Shown here: positions 28,139 to 36,313 of the stretch, piece after piece | How positions within the stretch are numbered: position 1 is the stretch's first letter | Layout of the letters: each line of letters opens with the position of its first letter | Position numbers and translations under genes: made by a program | Notes under the pieces: model-generated | Told to the model about the DNA's origin: nothing | The model's input: only the letters and a program-made list of their open reading frames with translations | Database searches by the model: none | NCBI GenBank assembly: GCA_031316315.1 | Contig: JADBEO010000017.1 | Span: 23,397 to 87,396, forward strand | Reading direction: 5' to 3' | DNA length: 64,000 nucleotides | From: Chelatococcus sambhunathii | Lineage (GTDB): Bacteria > Pseudomonadota > Alphaproteobacteria > Rhizobiales > Methylopilaceae

Positions 28139-29041
28139 CTATGCAGCGGCGGCGCTCGAATAGTCCATCGCCTCGAGATCTTCGATGAGGCCGGGTCCCG
28201 TCGGCCGCCAGTCGAGCGTCTCGCGCGTGAGCGCGCTCGATGCTGCGAGATCAAGCCCGACGAACATAGCGAGCCAGCCGAAATGCGCCTTCGCCTCGTC
28301 GGGCGACAGCGAGACCACCGGCAGGCCAAGCCCTTCGGCGACCGCCTCGGCGATGTCGCGGGCCGCAACGCCTTCCTCGCCGACCGCATGATAACGGGCG
28401 CCCGCGCGTCCCGCCTCGACCGCCAATCGGTAGAGCTTCGCGACGTCGCTCACATGGGCGGCGGACCACCGGTTGCGACCCTGGCCGACATAGGCGACCG
28501 AGCCCTTCGTCCGGGCGAGTTCGATATAGGGCGTGATCAGCCCCTGCTTGCGCGTGTCGTGAACCTGGGGAAGCCGTACGACCGAGACATTGACGCCTGC
28601 GTCGAGCATCGCCCGGCCGGCCAGCTCCGAGGCGACGCGCGGCGTCGGATGGTTTGCGTCGAAAGCGTCTTCGGTCGCGGGGCGACCCGGCTCCGATGCG
28701 CCTATGCCGACGCCGGAGGTGATGACCAGCGGTCTGTCCGAGCCCGCCAGCGCCGCGCCGAGCGCCTCGATCGCGCGGCGGTCCTTGTCGCAGTTCGCCG
28801 CAAAGTTCGAGAAGTCGTGATCGAAGGCGGCGTGAATCACCGCGTCGGCGTCGCGCGCGCCGGCGCGAAGCGTGTCGGGATCTTCGAGGTCGCCGCGATG
28901 CACGCTCGCCCCAGCCGCGACGAGCGCGCGCGCCCGCGCGTCGGAGCGGGCGAGGCCGAGGACGTCATGCCCCGCGGCGATCAGTTCGGGGACGATGTGC
29001 GACCCGATAAACCCGGTCGCGCCCGTAAGAAAAACACGCAT
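28139..29041 (-). CDS. Atypical NAD-dependent epimerase/short-chain dehydrogenase
   Basis: 300-residue Rossmann protein of the extended SDR type. The cofactor motif GATGFIGSHIVPELI is intact, followed by HRGDLEDPDTL and AVIHAAFDHD. The catalytic YxxxK that should follow is not seen: the segment is DAFDANHPTPRVASELAGRAM with no Tyr or Lys in place. Either it is an atypical SDR (binding or regulatory role) or catalysis uses other residues. It is divergent from a MmyB-type regulator, a common arrangement in which the regulator controls the reductase. Confidence 0.85.
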   Translation of the reverse strand: MRVFLTGATGFIGSHIVPELIAAGHDVLGLARSDARARALVAAGASVHRGDLEDPDTLRAGARDADAVIHAAFDHDFSNFAANCDKDRRAIEALGAALAGSDRPLVITSGVGIGASEPGRPATEDAFDANHPTPRVASELAGRAMLDAGVNVSVVRLPQVHDTRKQGLITPYIELARTKGSVAYVGQGRNRWSAAHVSDVAKLYRLAVEAGRAGARYHAVGEEGVAARDIAEAVAEGLGLPVVSLSPDEAKAHFGWLAMFVGLDLAASSALTRETLDWRPTGPGLIEDLEAMDYSSAAAA

Positions 29042-29091
29042 GAAGCATCTCCGTGATTGAACGGGACGCTATCTGGCCGCAAGTTCTATCC

Positions 29092-29130
29092 TGTAAAAGT
29101 AGTGACGTTATCATGTTATAATAATTAACA
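29092..29130 (+). promoter_or_regulatory. AT-rich divergent promoter region with a perfect -10 TATAAT
   Basis: This is the most AT-rich stretch in several kilobases. TATAAT lies at 29117-29122, 17 bases upstream of the regulator ATG. Flanking TGTTA (29114-29118) and TAACA (29126-29130) form a short inverted repeat overlapping the -10, a plausible operator for the adjacent regulator. No clear -35 was seen. Confidence 0.5.
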
Positions 29131-29138
29131 GGTTCGGG

Positions 29139-29990
29139 ATGCTTCGTGACGACGCCACGCCTACCCTCGGTGCTTTCCTGCGCGACCGACGCGCCCGGCT
29201 GGACCCGGCGGCGCTCGGCTTCGAACGAGGCCGCCGCCGGACGCCGGGCCTGCGCCGCGAGGAGGTCGCCCACCGGGCGAACATCAGCCCGACCTGGTAC
29301 ACTTGGCTGGAGCAGGGACGCGGGGGGTCGCCGTCCGCCGACGTGCTCGACCGGCTCGCTTCCGGGCTGATGCTGACCGAGGCCGAGCGCGAGCATCTCT
29401 ATCTGCTCGGCGTCGGCCATCCGCCGGAGCCGCGCTACGAGAAGATCGAGGGCGTAACGCCGCGGCTCCAACGTCTGCTCGACGCCATGCCGGGCAGCCC
29501 CGCCATCATCAAGACCGCGATATGGGACGTGGTGGCCTGGAACGAGGCCGCCGCCGCCGTTCTGACAGACTATTCCCGGCTGCCGCGAGACCGGCGCAAC
29601 ATCCTGCGTCTCATCTTCTCCGACGAGCGCGTGAGGGCTGCGCAGGAGGACTGGCTCGCGGTCGCGCGCTTCGCTGTCGGCGCCTTCAAGGCCGACGTGG
29701 CGCGCGCGGGAGCGAACGCGGAGATCTCCAACTTCGTCGACGAGCTGTCTCGTGAGCGTCCGGACTTCGCGGCCCTCTGGCGGGAGAGCGGCGTCGCCGA
29801 GCGCCGCGAGGGCCTGAAGCGCATCAGGCATCACGAGGTGGGACTTATCGAGCTCGAGTTCTCGTCCTTCGCCGTCGACGGGCGGCCGGATCTCGGGATG
29901 ATTGTGTTCAATCCCGCGACGAAAGAGGCCGCGGCGCGCATCGAGGGCCTGATGCGCGCGAGAGCCGAACGAGCGGCTGCGGACGCCTGA
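29139..29990 (+). CDS. XRE-family regulator with MmyB-like ligand domain
   Basis: 283 residues. N-terminal helix-turn-helix (LGAFLRDRRARLDPAALGF; RRTPGLRREEVAHRANISPTWYTWLEQGRG), characteristic of the MmyB group, followed by a C-terminal PAS-like domain (IIKTAIWDVVAWNEAAAAVLTD, RRNILRLIF, HHEVGLIELEFSSFAVDG). In actinobacteria and proteobacteria such regulators usually sit divergent to a short-chain reductase, as here, and are thought to bind fatty-acid-like ligands. The ligand here is unknown. Confidence 0.9.
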   Translation: MLRDDATPTLGAFLRDRRARLDPAALGFERGRRRTPGLRREEVAHRANISPTWYTWLEQGRGGSPSADVLDRLASGLMLTEAEREHLYLLGVGHPPEPRYEKIEGVTPRLQRLLDAMPGSPAIIKTAIWDVVAWNEAAAAVLTDYSRLPRDRRNILRLIFSDERVRAAQEDWLAVARFAVGAFKADVARAGANAEISNFVDELSRERPDFAALWRESGVAERREGLKRIRHHEVGLIELEFSSFAVDGRPDLGMIVFNPATKEAAARIEGLMRARAERAAADA

Positions 29991-30009
29991 AGGGCCGATC
30001 AAAAGCGAA

Positions 30010-30035
30010 GGGCGCGATCCGTGAGGATCGCGCCC
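30010..30035 (-). terminator. Rho-independent terminator of trmD-rplS
   Basis: 11-base perfect stem GGGCGCGATCC/GGATCGCGCCC with a four-base loop, 30 bases after the rplS stop. On the minus strand it is followed by TTCGCTTTTG. The two genes around it are convergent, so it probably also stops transcription from the regulator. Confidence 0.85.
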
Positions 30036-30065
30036 ATCGAAAAACCTGGATGATCGAGCCGTAGG

Positions 30066-30470
30066 TTACTGCGCAGCGGCCGTTGCGGCCTCGCCCTTGG
30101 CCTTCTGGCTGCGGTCCTGCTTCTCGACGATGCGGGCCGACTTGCCGCGGCGATCGCGCAGGTAATAGAGCTTGGCGCGGCGGACCTTGCCGCGGCGCAC
30201 CACCTTCACGCTGTCGATCAGCGGCGAGTAGAGCGGAAACACGCGCTCGACGCCCTCGCCATAGGAGATCTTGCGGACGGTGAAGTTCTCGTTGAGGCCG
30301 CCGCCGGAGCGGGCGATGACGACGCCCTCATAGGCCTGAACGCGGGTACGCTCGCCTTCCTTGACCTTCACATTGACTGTGACGGTGTCGCCGGGAGCGA
30401 AATCCGGGATCTCGCGCTTGGCGGCGACGGCGTCCATCTGCTCGCGATCGAGCTGCTCGATGATGTTCAT
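30066..30470 (-). CDS. rplS: 50S ribosomal protein L19
   Basis: Ribosomal protein at the 30S-50S interface, 134 residues. Conserved segments: [50 protein letters not shown], and [23 protein letters not shown]. The last ~20 residues are an Ala/Lys tail. Follows trmD by 77 bases in the same direction. Confidence 0.97.
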   Translation of the reverse strand: MNIIEQLDREQMDAVAAKREIPDFAPGDTVTVNVKVKEGERTRVQAYEGVVIARSGGGLNENFTVRKISYGEGVERVFPLYSPLIDSVKVVRRGKVRRAKLYYLRDRRGKSARIVEKQDRSQKAKGEAATAAAQ

Positions 30471-30547
30471 AGGTTTTGTCTCCGCGTCTCCCGCTCAACA
30501 CGGGGCGCACGAGAAGTTTCAGGTGAATCTCGTGATCGGCGGCTCTC

Positions 30548-31267
30548 CTACTCGCTTTCGCCGCGTTTGTCGACGCCCCCTGTCAACGATGCGACATATT
30601 TCGCCCAGAGGTCCGGGCGACGGACCCGCGTCGTCTGCAAGGAGAGGCGTTTTCGCCACCGCTCGACGGCCGCGTGATCGCCGGAGAGCAGCTCCGGCGG
30701 AATGGCGAGGGCCTCGAAGTCGCGCGGCTTGGCGTAGTGCGGATGTTCGACGAGCGGCCGCTCGAAGCTCTCGACGTCTCCGGACGCCGCGTCGCCCATC
30801 ACGCCCGGCAGCAGGCGCACGCAGGCGTCGAGCAGCAGTGTCGCCGCCGCCTCGCCGCCGGAGAGCACGACATCTCCGACCGAGATCTCCTCGAGGCCGC
30901 GCGCCTCGACGACGCGCTCGTCGACGCCCTCGAATCTGCCGCAGACGATCAGCACGCCGGGGCCGGCCGAAAGCTGGCGCACGCGCGCCTGGCTGAGGGG
31001 CTTGCCGCGCGGCGTCATGAGGAGGCGCGGCCGGTCATCGGCTTCGGCGGCGTCGATCGCCGCCGCGAGCACGTCGGCGCGCAGCACCATGCCGGGGCCG
31101 CCGCCGGCCGGCGTGTCGTCGACCGTGCCGTGCCTGTCGGCCGCGTGCGCGCGGATGTCGCGCGCCTCCAGCGACCAGGCGCGGCCGAGCGCGCGGCCGG
31201 CCAGCGCATCGCCGAGAAGCCCCGGAAACATCGCCGGATAGAGGGTGAGAACAGTCGCGCGCCACAT
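30548..31267 (-). CDS. trmD: tRNA (guanine-37-N1) methyltransferase TrmD
   Basis: Makes m1G37, which prevents frameshifting. 239 residues from the ATG at 31267, fixed by [18 protein letters not shown]. The SAM-binding trefoil knot is covered by [35 protein letters not shown], ending with [17 protein letters not shown]. The usual upstream partners rpsP and rimM are missing; a divergent GNAT gene occupies that place. Confidence 0.96.
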   Translation of the reverse strand: MWRATVLTLYPAMFPGLLGDALAGRALGRAWSLEARDIRAHAADRHGTVDDTPAGGGPGMVLRADVLAAAIDAAEADDRPRLLMTPRGKPLSQARVRQLSAGPGVLIVCGRFEGVDERVVEARGLEEISVGDVVLSGGEAAATLLLDACVRLLPGVMGDAASGDVESFERPLVEHPHYAKPRDFEALAIPPELLSGDHAAVERWRKRLSLQTTRVRRPDLWAKYVASLTGGVDKRGESE

Positions 31268-31409
31268 CGGCGGCAGGGCCTCGTCCGTTTGAAACCGCCC
31301 CTCCTTGCCCGCCCACGCGAGCCGCGTCCACAGCTCGTGATCGCAAGCCGCGCCGAAACTTGCCGATAAGCGCTTGTCGGTTCGGCGAAGCCGGGCATAC
31401 TCTCGTCTC

Positions 31410-31916
31410 GTGAGCACCGTGGCCATCGACATCCGGCCTGCCAACGCGGACGACGCCGCATCGATCGCCGCCGTGCATGACGCCGCCTGGCGCAACGCCT
31501 ATCGCGGCCTGATCCCCGGACGAGAGCTCGAGCGGATGATCGAGCGGCGCGGACCCTCCTGGTGGTCCGGCGCGCTCCGGCGCGGCAGCCGCGTGAGCCT
31601 CCTGATGTTCGGCGGCGAGGCCGTCGGCTACGCCTCCTCCGGCCGCAACCGCGCCTCGACGCTGGCCGTCGGCGGCGAAGTCTACGAGCTCTATCTCAAG
31701 CCGGAATATCAGGGTCTTGGCCTGGGCCGCCGCCTGTTCAACGCCGCGCGCGGCGAGCTCGCGGGGCGCGGGCTGATCGGCGCGTCGGCGTGGTCGCTCG
31801 CCGGCAACGATCCGGCCTGCGCCTTCTACGCCCGCCTCGGCGGCAAGTTGGCCGCCCGCGGCGTCGAGCATTTCGGCGACGTCACCCTCGAGAAATTCGC
31901 CTACGTCTGGCGTTGA
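31410..31916 (+). CDS. GNAT-family N-acetyltransferase
   Basis: 168 residues, single GNAT fold: [26 protein letters not shown] at the N-terminus, [23 protein letters not shown] for acetyl-CoA binding, and [20 protein letters not shown] as motif B. GTG at 31410 was chosen because homology begins there; a start at 31374 is possible. Substrate unknown. Confidence 0.86.
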   Translation: MSTVAIDIRPANADDAASIAAVHDAAWRNAYRGLIPGRELERMIERRGPSWWSGALRRGSRVSLLMFGGEAVGYASSGRNRASTLAVGGEVYELYLKPEYQGLGLGRRLFNAARGELAGRGLIGASAWSLAGNDPACAFYARLGGKLAARGVEHFGDVTLEKFAYVWR

Positions 31917-32017
31917 GGCGCTGCGCACGCGCGGCGCGGCGCGCGAGAGGCGATTGACATCGCGCGGCTCCGCGCCGCAAAGCTCCGGCGCGTTCAAGAC
32001 CTGCCGGAGCCTTCCTC

Positions 32018-32860
32018 ATGAGCCATGCCGACCTCGCCGCCGCGATCGACGACGCCTGGGAGAAGCGCGCCGAGATCGGGCCTGAGACGACGGGCGCGGC
32101 CCGCGAGGCGGTCGAGACCACGCTGGCCGGCCTCGACAAGGGCGAGATCCGCGTCGCCGAGAAGTCCGGCAAGGACTGGACGGTGCATCAGTGGGCCAAG
32201 AAGGCCGTGCTGCTGTCGTTCCGCCTGAACGACATGGGCCGCATCCCCGGCGGCCCGGGCCATGCGGCGTGGTGGGACAAGGTGCCGTCCAAGTTCGACG
32301 GCTGGACCGAGCCCGAGTTCCGCGAGGCGGGCTTTCGCGCCGTGCCGGGCTCGATCGTGCGTCGCTCGGCCTATGTCGCGCCGAACGTCGTGCTGATGCC
32401 GTCCTTCGTGAACGTCGGCGCCTATGTCGACACGGGGACGATGGTCGACACCTGGGTCACGGTCGGCTCCTGCGCGCAGATCGGCAAGAACGTGCATCTG
32501 TCGGGCGGCGTCGGCATCGGCGGGGTGCTGGAGCCGCTTCAGGCGGGCCCCGTGATCATCGAGGACGACTGCTTCGTCGGCGCCCGCTCGGAGGTCGTCG
32601 AGGGCGTGATCGTGCGCAAGGGCTCGGTGCTGTCGATGGGCGTGTTCATCTCGGCCACGACCAAGATCGTCGACCGGGCGACCGGCGAAGTCTTCATGGG
32701 CGAAGTGCCGGAATATTCGGTGGTCGTTCCCGGCGCGCTGCCGGGCAAGCCGCTGCCGGACGGGACCCCGGGACCGTCGCTCTACTGCGCCGTGATCGTG
32801 AAGCGGGTCGACGCGCAGACCCGCTCGAAGACCGCGATCAACGAATTGCTGCGGGACTGA
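32018..32860 (+). CDS. dapD: Tetrahydrodipicolinate N-succinyltransferase
   Basis: Adds a succinyl group in the succinylase branch of lysine and meso-diaminopimelate synthesis. 280 residues, left-handed beta-helix trimer enzyme: helical N-terminus, then hexapeptide repeats ([29 protein letters not shown] segment, [37 protein letters not shown]) and the closing [19 protein letters not shown]. dapE follows, separated by a palindromic repeat. A TTGACA lies at 31954 but no good -10 is visible. Confidence 0.97.
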   Translation: MSHADLAAAIDDAWEKRAEIGPETTGAAREAVETTLAGLDKGEIRVAEKSGKDWTVHQWAKKAVLLSFRLNDMGRIPGGPGHAAWWDKVPSKFDGWTEPEFREAGFRAVPGSIVRRSAYVAPNVVLMPSFVNVGAYVDTGTMVDTWVTVGSCAQIGKNVHLSGGVGIGGVLEPLQAGPVIIEDDCFVGARSEVVEGVIVRKGSVLSMGVFISATTKIVDRATGEVFMGEVPEYSVVVPGALPGKPLPDGTPGPSLYCAVIVKRVDAQTRSKTAINELLRD

Positions 32861-32881
32861 AAGGCGGTGGGATCAGCGGAC

Positions 32882-33000
32882 TGCGTGCTTCGAGACGGCC
32901 CTCACGGGCCTCCTCAGCATGAGGATTGTGAGAGGATGCCAATCGCCAATCCTCCTCATGCTGAGGAGCCGCGCAACGCGCGGCGTCTCGAAGTACGCAC
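32882..33000. repeat. Multi-hairpin palindromic repeat, copy 1
   Basis: Outer arms CTTCGAGACG (32888-32897) and CGTCTCGAAG (32984-32993); inner arms CTCCTCAGCATGAGGA and TCCTCATGCTGAGGAG. Between outer and inner arms each side has its own small hairpin (GGCCCTCACGGGCC on the left, CCGCGCAACGCGCGG on the right). Lies between dapD and dapE. Copy 2 is at 62261. Confidence 0.85.
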
Positions 33001-33015
33001 TCGGCTGATGCGACC

Positions 33016-34161
33016 ATGACCATCGACCCCAAAAACCCCGTCGACGTCGCCCGCGCGCTCATCGCCTGCGAGAGCGTGACGCCGGACGAGGGCGGCGCGC
33101 TCGCGCTGCTGGAGCGGCTGCTGGCGCCGCTCGGCCTTGAGGTCGAACGCCCGGTCTTTTCCGCCGATGGCACGCCCGACATCGAGAATCTCTTTGCGCG
33201 CCGCGGCGACGGCGAGGCCTTCGTCTTCGCCGGTCACACCGACGTCGTGCCGCCGGGCGACGTCGCGAAGTGGCGTCACAACCCCTTCGTCGGCGCGGCC
33301 GAAGCGGGCGAGCTGTTCGGGCGCGGCGCCGTCGACATGAAGGGCGCCATCGCCTGCATGGTGGCGGCCGTCGCGCGCCGGCCGAACGCCGGACCGGTCG
33401 CCTTCCTGATTACCGGCGATGAGGAGGGCCCAGCGATCAACGGCACCGCCAAGCTGCTGGAATGGGCGACCGCGCGCGGCGAGCGCTTTGCGAGCTGCCT
33501 GCTCGGCGAGCCGTCGAACCCGAACGCGCTCGGCGACGAGATCAAGGTCGGCCGGCGCGGCAGCCTCTCGGGGACCGTGACGATCGCCGGCGTCCAGGGC
33601 CACGTCGCCTACCCTCACCGCGCCGACAATCCGGTGCGCCGCCTGCCGAAGGCGCTGTCGGCGCTGATGGACCAGGCGCTCGACGACGGCACGGAGCATT
33701 TCCAGCCGTCGAACCTCGAGGTCGTCTCGGTGGAGAGCGGCGCGGGCGCCTTCAACGTCATCCCCGGCGAGGCGAAGCTGCGTTTCAACATCCGCTACAA
33801 CGACCGCCACGACGCCGCGAGCCTGACCGGCCTCGTGCGCGAACGGCTCGACAACGCGCTCGGCGCCGGCGGCTACAATCTCGATCTCGAACCGCACACC
33901 GGCGACGCCTTCCTCACTCCGCCCGGCGCCTTCAGCGACGTCGTTGCGGACGCCGTCGAGGCCGAGACCGGCCGGCGGCCGGCGCTCACCACGACGGGCG
34001 GCACGTCCGACGCGCGCTTCATCAAGTCCTATTGCCCGGTGGTGGAGTTCGGCCTCGTCGGCCGGACCATGCATCAGGTGAACGAGCGGGTCTCGATCGC
34101 GGATCTGGAGACGCTGACGCGCATCTACGAACGCGTGCTCGAAAAGGCGACCGGCGCATGA
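33016..34161 (+). CDS. dapE: Succinyl-diaminopimelate desuccinylase
   Basis: Zinc-dependent amidohydrolase releasing LL-diaminopimelate. 381 residues of the M20 peptidase family: FAGHTDVVPPGD (first zinc His and catalytic Asp), GRGAVDMKGAIACMV (bridging Asp), LITGDEEGPAINGT (catalytic Glu pair), the lid-domain dimerisation segment (GRRGSLSGTVTIAGVQGHVAYPH), and TTGGTSDARF and VEFGLVGRTMHQVNE (last His). Overlaps the MAPEG gene by ATGA. Confidence 0.96.
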   Translation: MTIDPKNPVDVARALIACESVTPDEGGALALLERLLAPLGLEVERPVFSADGTPDIENLFARRGDGEAFVFAGHTDVVPPGDVAKWRHNPFVGAAEAGELFGRGAVDMKGAIACMVAAVARRPNAGPVAFLITGDEEGPAINGTAKLLEWATARGERFASCLLGEPSNPNALGDEIKVGRRGSLSGTVTIAGVQGHVAYPHRADNPVRRLPKALSALMDQALDDGTEHFQPSNLEVVSVESGAGAFNVIPGEAKLRFNIRYNDRHDAASLTGLVRERLDNALGAGGYNLDLEPHTGDAFLTPPGAFSDVVADAVEAETGRRPALTTTGGTSDARFIKSYCPVVEFGLVGRTMHQVNERVSIADLETLTRIYERVLEKATGA

Positions 34162-34538
34162 CCATCGCTCACTGGTGCGTTCTGTTCGGCGGGCTGCTGC
34201 CGATCCTCTGCGCCGGGCTCGCGAAGTACTGCGCGGCGGATTTCGACAATTCGCGTCCCCGTGAATGGTTCGAGAAACAGTCCGGCTGGCGCAAGCGCGC
34301 CGACGCCGCCCAGCGCAATGGCTGGGAGGCCTTTCCGCTGTTCGCGGCCGCCGTGCTGGTCGCGACCACGCAGGGCGCGAAGACCGGCGCGGTCGACGCG
34401 CTCGCGCTCGCCTGGGTGGCGCTGCGGCTGGCTTATGTCTGGGCTTATGTGAGCGACCGCCCGTCGCTCCGCTCGGCGCTGTTCGCCGCCGCGCTGCTCG
34501 TCACGCTCGCGATTTTCACCGCGCCGCTCTGGACGTGA
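34158..34538 (+). CDS. MAPEG-family membrane protein
   Basis: 126 residues with four hydrophobic segments (WCVLFGGLLPILCAGLA, WEAFPLFAAAVLVATTQ, VDALALAWVALRLAYVWAYV, LRSALFAAALLVTLAIF). The RNGWEAFPLFAAAV and RLAYVWAYVSD segments match the MAPEG family of membrane-bound glutathione-dependent enzymes; substrate unknown. Coupled to dapE by overlap. Confidence 0.85.
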   Translation: MTIAHWCVLFGGLLPILCAGLAKYCAADFDNSRPREWFEKQSGWRKRADAAQRNGWEAFPLFAAAVLVATTQGAKTGAVDALALAWVALRLAYVWAYVSDRPSLRSALFAAALLVTLAIFTAPLWT

Positions 34539-34541
34539 CGC

Positions 34542-34712
34542 CTATTCCGGCGCCAGCGCCAGACCGAGCTCGGACGCCTTGGCGTGGACGTCCGACTGGT
34601 CGCGCCGGAGCCTGAGACTGATCAGGCTGGCTGGCACCTTCTCCCGTATGAGCTCCTGAAGCTGCTGGACGTTTTCGGGCGTCCACGGACGGTCTTCGCT
34701 GACCTCGGCCAT
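34542..34712 (-). CDS. Small Myb/SANT-like protein (56 aa)
   Basis: 56 residues, ATG at 34712 preceded by AAGGAGG, the strongest ribosome binding site seen in the window. The sequence WTPENVQQLQELI followed by ASLISLRLRRDQSDVHAKASEL resembles the small Myb/SANT-like helical proteins common in Hyphomicrobiales (a tryptophan start, then ALKRT-type recognition helix). DNA binding is inference. It ends four bases from the convergent MAPEG stop. Confidence 0.7.
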   Translation of the reverse strand: MAEVSEDRPWTPENVQQLQELIREKVPASLISLRLRRDQSDVHAKASELGLALAPE

Positions 34713-34805
34713 TGTCGAGCCTCCTTGTCGCAGGGAGAGGTATGGACCGGCCGCAGCGCCGTCGAGCGATAGGCACGCCTAAAAAGGCGGCGCCGCGTCA
34801 GATCG

Positions 34806-35591
34806 TCAGAATTGCCGTGACACCATCATGTGCTTGATTTCGGCGATGGCCTTCGCCGGATTGAGGCCCTTCGGGCAGGCCTTGGCGCAGTTCATGATCG
34901 TGTGGCAGCGATAGAGCTTGAACGGGTCTTCCAGCCCGTCGAGCCGCTCGCCGGTCGCCTCGTCGCGGCTGTCGATCAGCCAGCGATAAGCCTGCAGCAA
35001 CGCGGCTGGGCCCAGATAGCGGTCCCCGTTCCACCAGTAGCTCGGGCAGGACGTCGAGCAGCAGGCGCACAGGATGCACTCGTAGAGGCCGTCCAGCTTC
35101 TCGCGGTCCTCATGGGACTGCCGCCATTCCGCGCCGGGCGCGCGGGTGTCGGTCTTGAGCCAGGGCTCAATGGAGGCGTGCTGCGCGTAGAACTGGGTGA
35201 GATCGGGAACGAGGTCCTTGATCACCGGCATGTGCGGCAGCGGATAGATCTTCACCGTGCCGCCGTTCGAGCACTCGTCCATGCCCTTGGTGCAGGCGAG
35301 CGTGTTCGTGCCGTCGATGTTCATCGCGCAGGAGCCGCAGATGCCCTCGCGGCAGGAGCGGCGGAAGGTCAGCGTCGAGTCGACGTTGGACTTGATCCAG
35401 ATCAGGCCGTCGAGAACCATCGGCCCGCAGTCGGCGCGGTCCACGAAGAAGGTGTCGACTCGCGGGTTGATCCCGTCCTCCGGGTTCCAGCGATAGACCT
35501 TAAACTCGGTCGTCTCCTTGGCGCCCGCCGGCTTCGGCCAGACCTTGCCTTCGACGAGGCGGGAGTTCTTGGGGAGGGTGAGCTGGACCAT
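34806..35591 (-). CDS. sdhB: Succinate dehydrogenase iron-sulfur subunit
   Basis: Carries electrons from SdhA flavin to ubiquinone. 261 residues; [2Fe-2S] ligands in [12 protein letters not shown] with a later Cys (LACTKG), and 4Fe-4S and 3Fe-4S ligands in [16 protein letters not shown] and [18 protein letters not shown] at 35591 fixed by homology ([12 protein letters not shown]). It is separated from sdhA by a PIN toxin/antitoxin pair in the same direction. Confidence 0.97.
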   Translation of the reverse strand: MVQLTLPKNSRLVEGKVWPKPAGAKETTEFKVYRWNPEDGINPRVDTFFVDRADCGPMVLDGLIWIKSNVDSTLTFRRSCREGICGSCAMNIDGTNTLACTKGMDECSNGGTVKIYPLPHMPVIKDLVPDLTQFYAQHASIEPWLKTDTRAPGAEWRQSHEDREKLDGLYECILCACCSTSCPSYWWNGDRYLGPAALLQAYRWLIDSRDEATGERLDGLEDPFKLYRCHTIMNCAKACPKGLNPAKAIAEIKHMMVSRQF

Positions 35592-35648
35592 CGGGGCTTC
35601 AAACTTTCTCTTGTCCGCGGGGCATATCAGCCGCCCGCCCAAAGCAAG

Positions 35649-36071
35649 TCACTGTCTCGCGTCGATCGCCTCGGCCGCGCTGCGGACCATCGTCTTCACA
35701 TCCGCGGCGCGGCATTTGCGAACGAACGCTTCATCGGCGGTGACCAGTTCGCCGTCGCCCGCCATCGCGAGGTAAAAGCAGTCGTAAGCTGAGTGATTGA
35801 GCTGAATAGCCAATCTCAAAGATGCGTCGAACAGAGCGACGGTGGATCCCACACGGCCGATCGCCCTTCTGAGTTCCGCGAGAGAGACGGCCGCCTGTCT
35901 CGAGGAGGTCATCCCGCCGCGCACTTTCTTGCACAGAACGTTGGCGACTTCCGCGAACAGGATGTCGGGCGCACCAAATATTTCGTCGAGTTCAAGCAGG
36001 CGAGCCGCGTGCTCGCTTCCGGGCTCTTCGACGACCCATTTCAACGCTATCGAGGCGTCGATGACGATCAA
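35649..36071 (-). CDS. vapC: PIN-domain toxin (VapC-like ribonuclease)
   Basis: 140-residue PIN domain. The acidic metal-binding residues are visible: Asp5 in MIVIDASIALKWVVEE, a Glu in LFAEVANVLCKK, Asp in YDCFYLAMA, and Asp in TADEAFVRK. Predicted Mg-dependent RNase, usually cleaving tRNA or rRNA. The start is TTG, with TTGA overlapping the antitoxin stop; the upstream frame has a stop, so no earlier start is possible. It sits between sdhA and sdhB, 57 bases before sdhB. Confidence 0.88.
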   Translation of the reverse strand: MIVIDASIALKWVVEEPGSEHAARLLELDEIFGAPDILFAEVANVLCKKVRGGMTSSRQAAVSLAELRRAIGRVGSTVALFDASLRLAIQLNHSAYDCFYLAMAGDGELVTADEAFVRKCRAADVKTMVRSAAEAIDARQ

Positions 36072-36304
36072 CGGTCACGATCTTCCCTGAGGAGAATGAC
36101 GCTATCAGTCTGATCGACGTTGTACGGCGTCATGTCCCGAATGAGCTGAAAGGCGCGCGTACGAGCCGCTCGCTTCGCTTCAGAAACGCGTTCACGCTTT
36201 GTGGCGGCGCTTTCATCAAGCGCGAGAAGCCTGTTGATGCGATCGACTTTAACGTCGATCTGCCGAAGATAGCGCAGGATCAGACTGTCGGATTCGTCCG
36301 TCAT
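36068..36304 (-). CDS. Probable antitoxin partner of the PIN toxin
   Basis: 78 residues, overlapping vapC by four bases and ten bases downstream of sdhA. The N-terminus is a helical/coiled-coil-like stretch (ILRYLRQIDVKVDRINRLL); the C-terminus, RDMTPYNVDQTDSVILLRED, resembles toxin-neutralising tails of antitoxins cotranscribed with PIN toxins. No canonical AbrB, RHH or Phd DNA-binding motif is seen, so autoregulation is unclear. The assignment rests mainly on position and size. Confidence 0.7.
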   Translation of the reverse strand: MTDESDSLILRYLRQIDVKVDRINRLLALDESAATKRERVSEAKRAARTRAFQLIRDMTPYNVDQTDSVILLREDRDR

Positions 36305-36313
36305 GGTCGGCCC

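Noticed and set aside
30516..30530. Possible third parS site (GTTTCAGGTGAATC)
   Set aside because: It breaks the palindrome at two positions, and true parS sites here are perfect.
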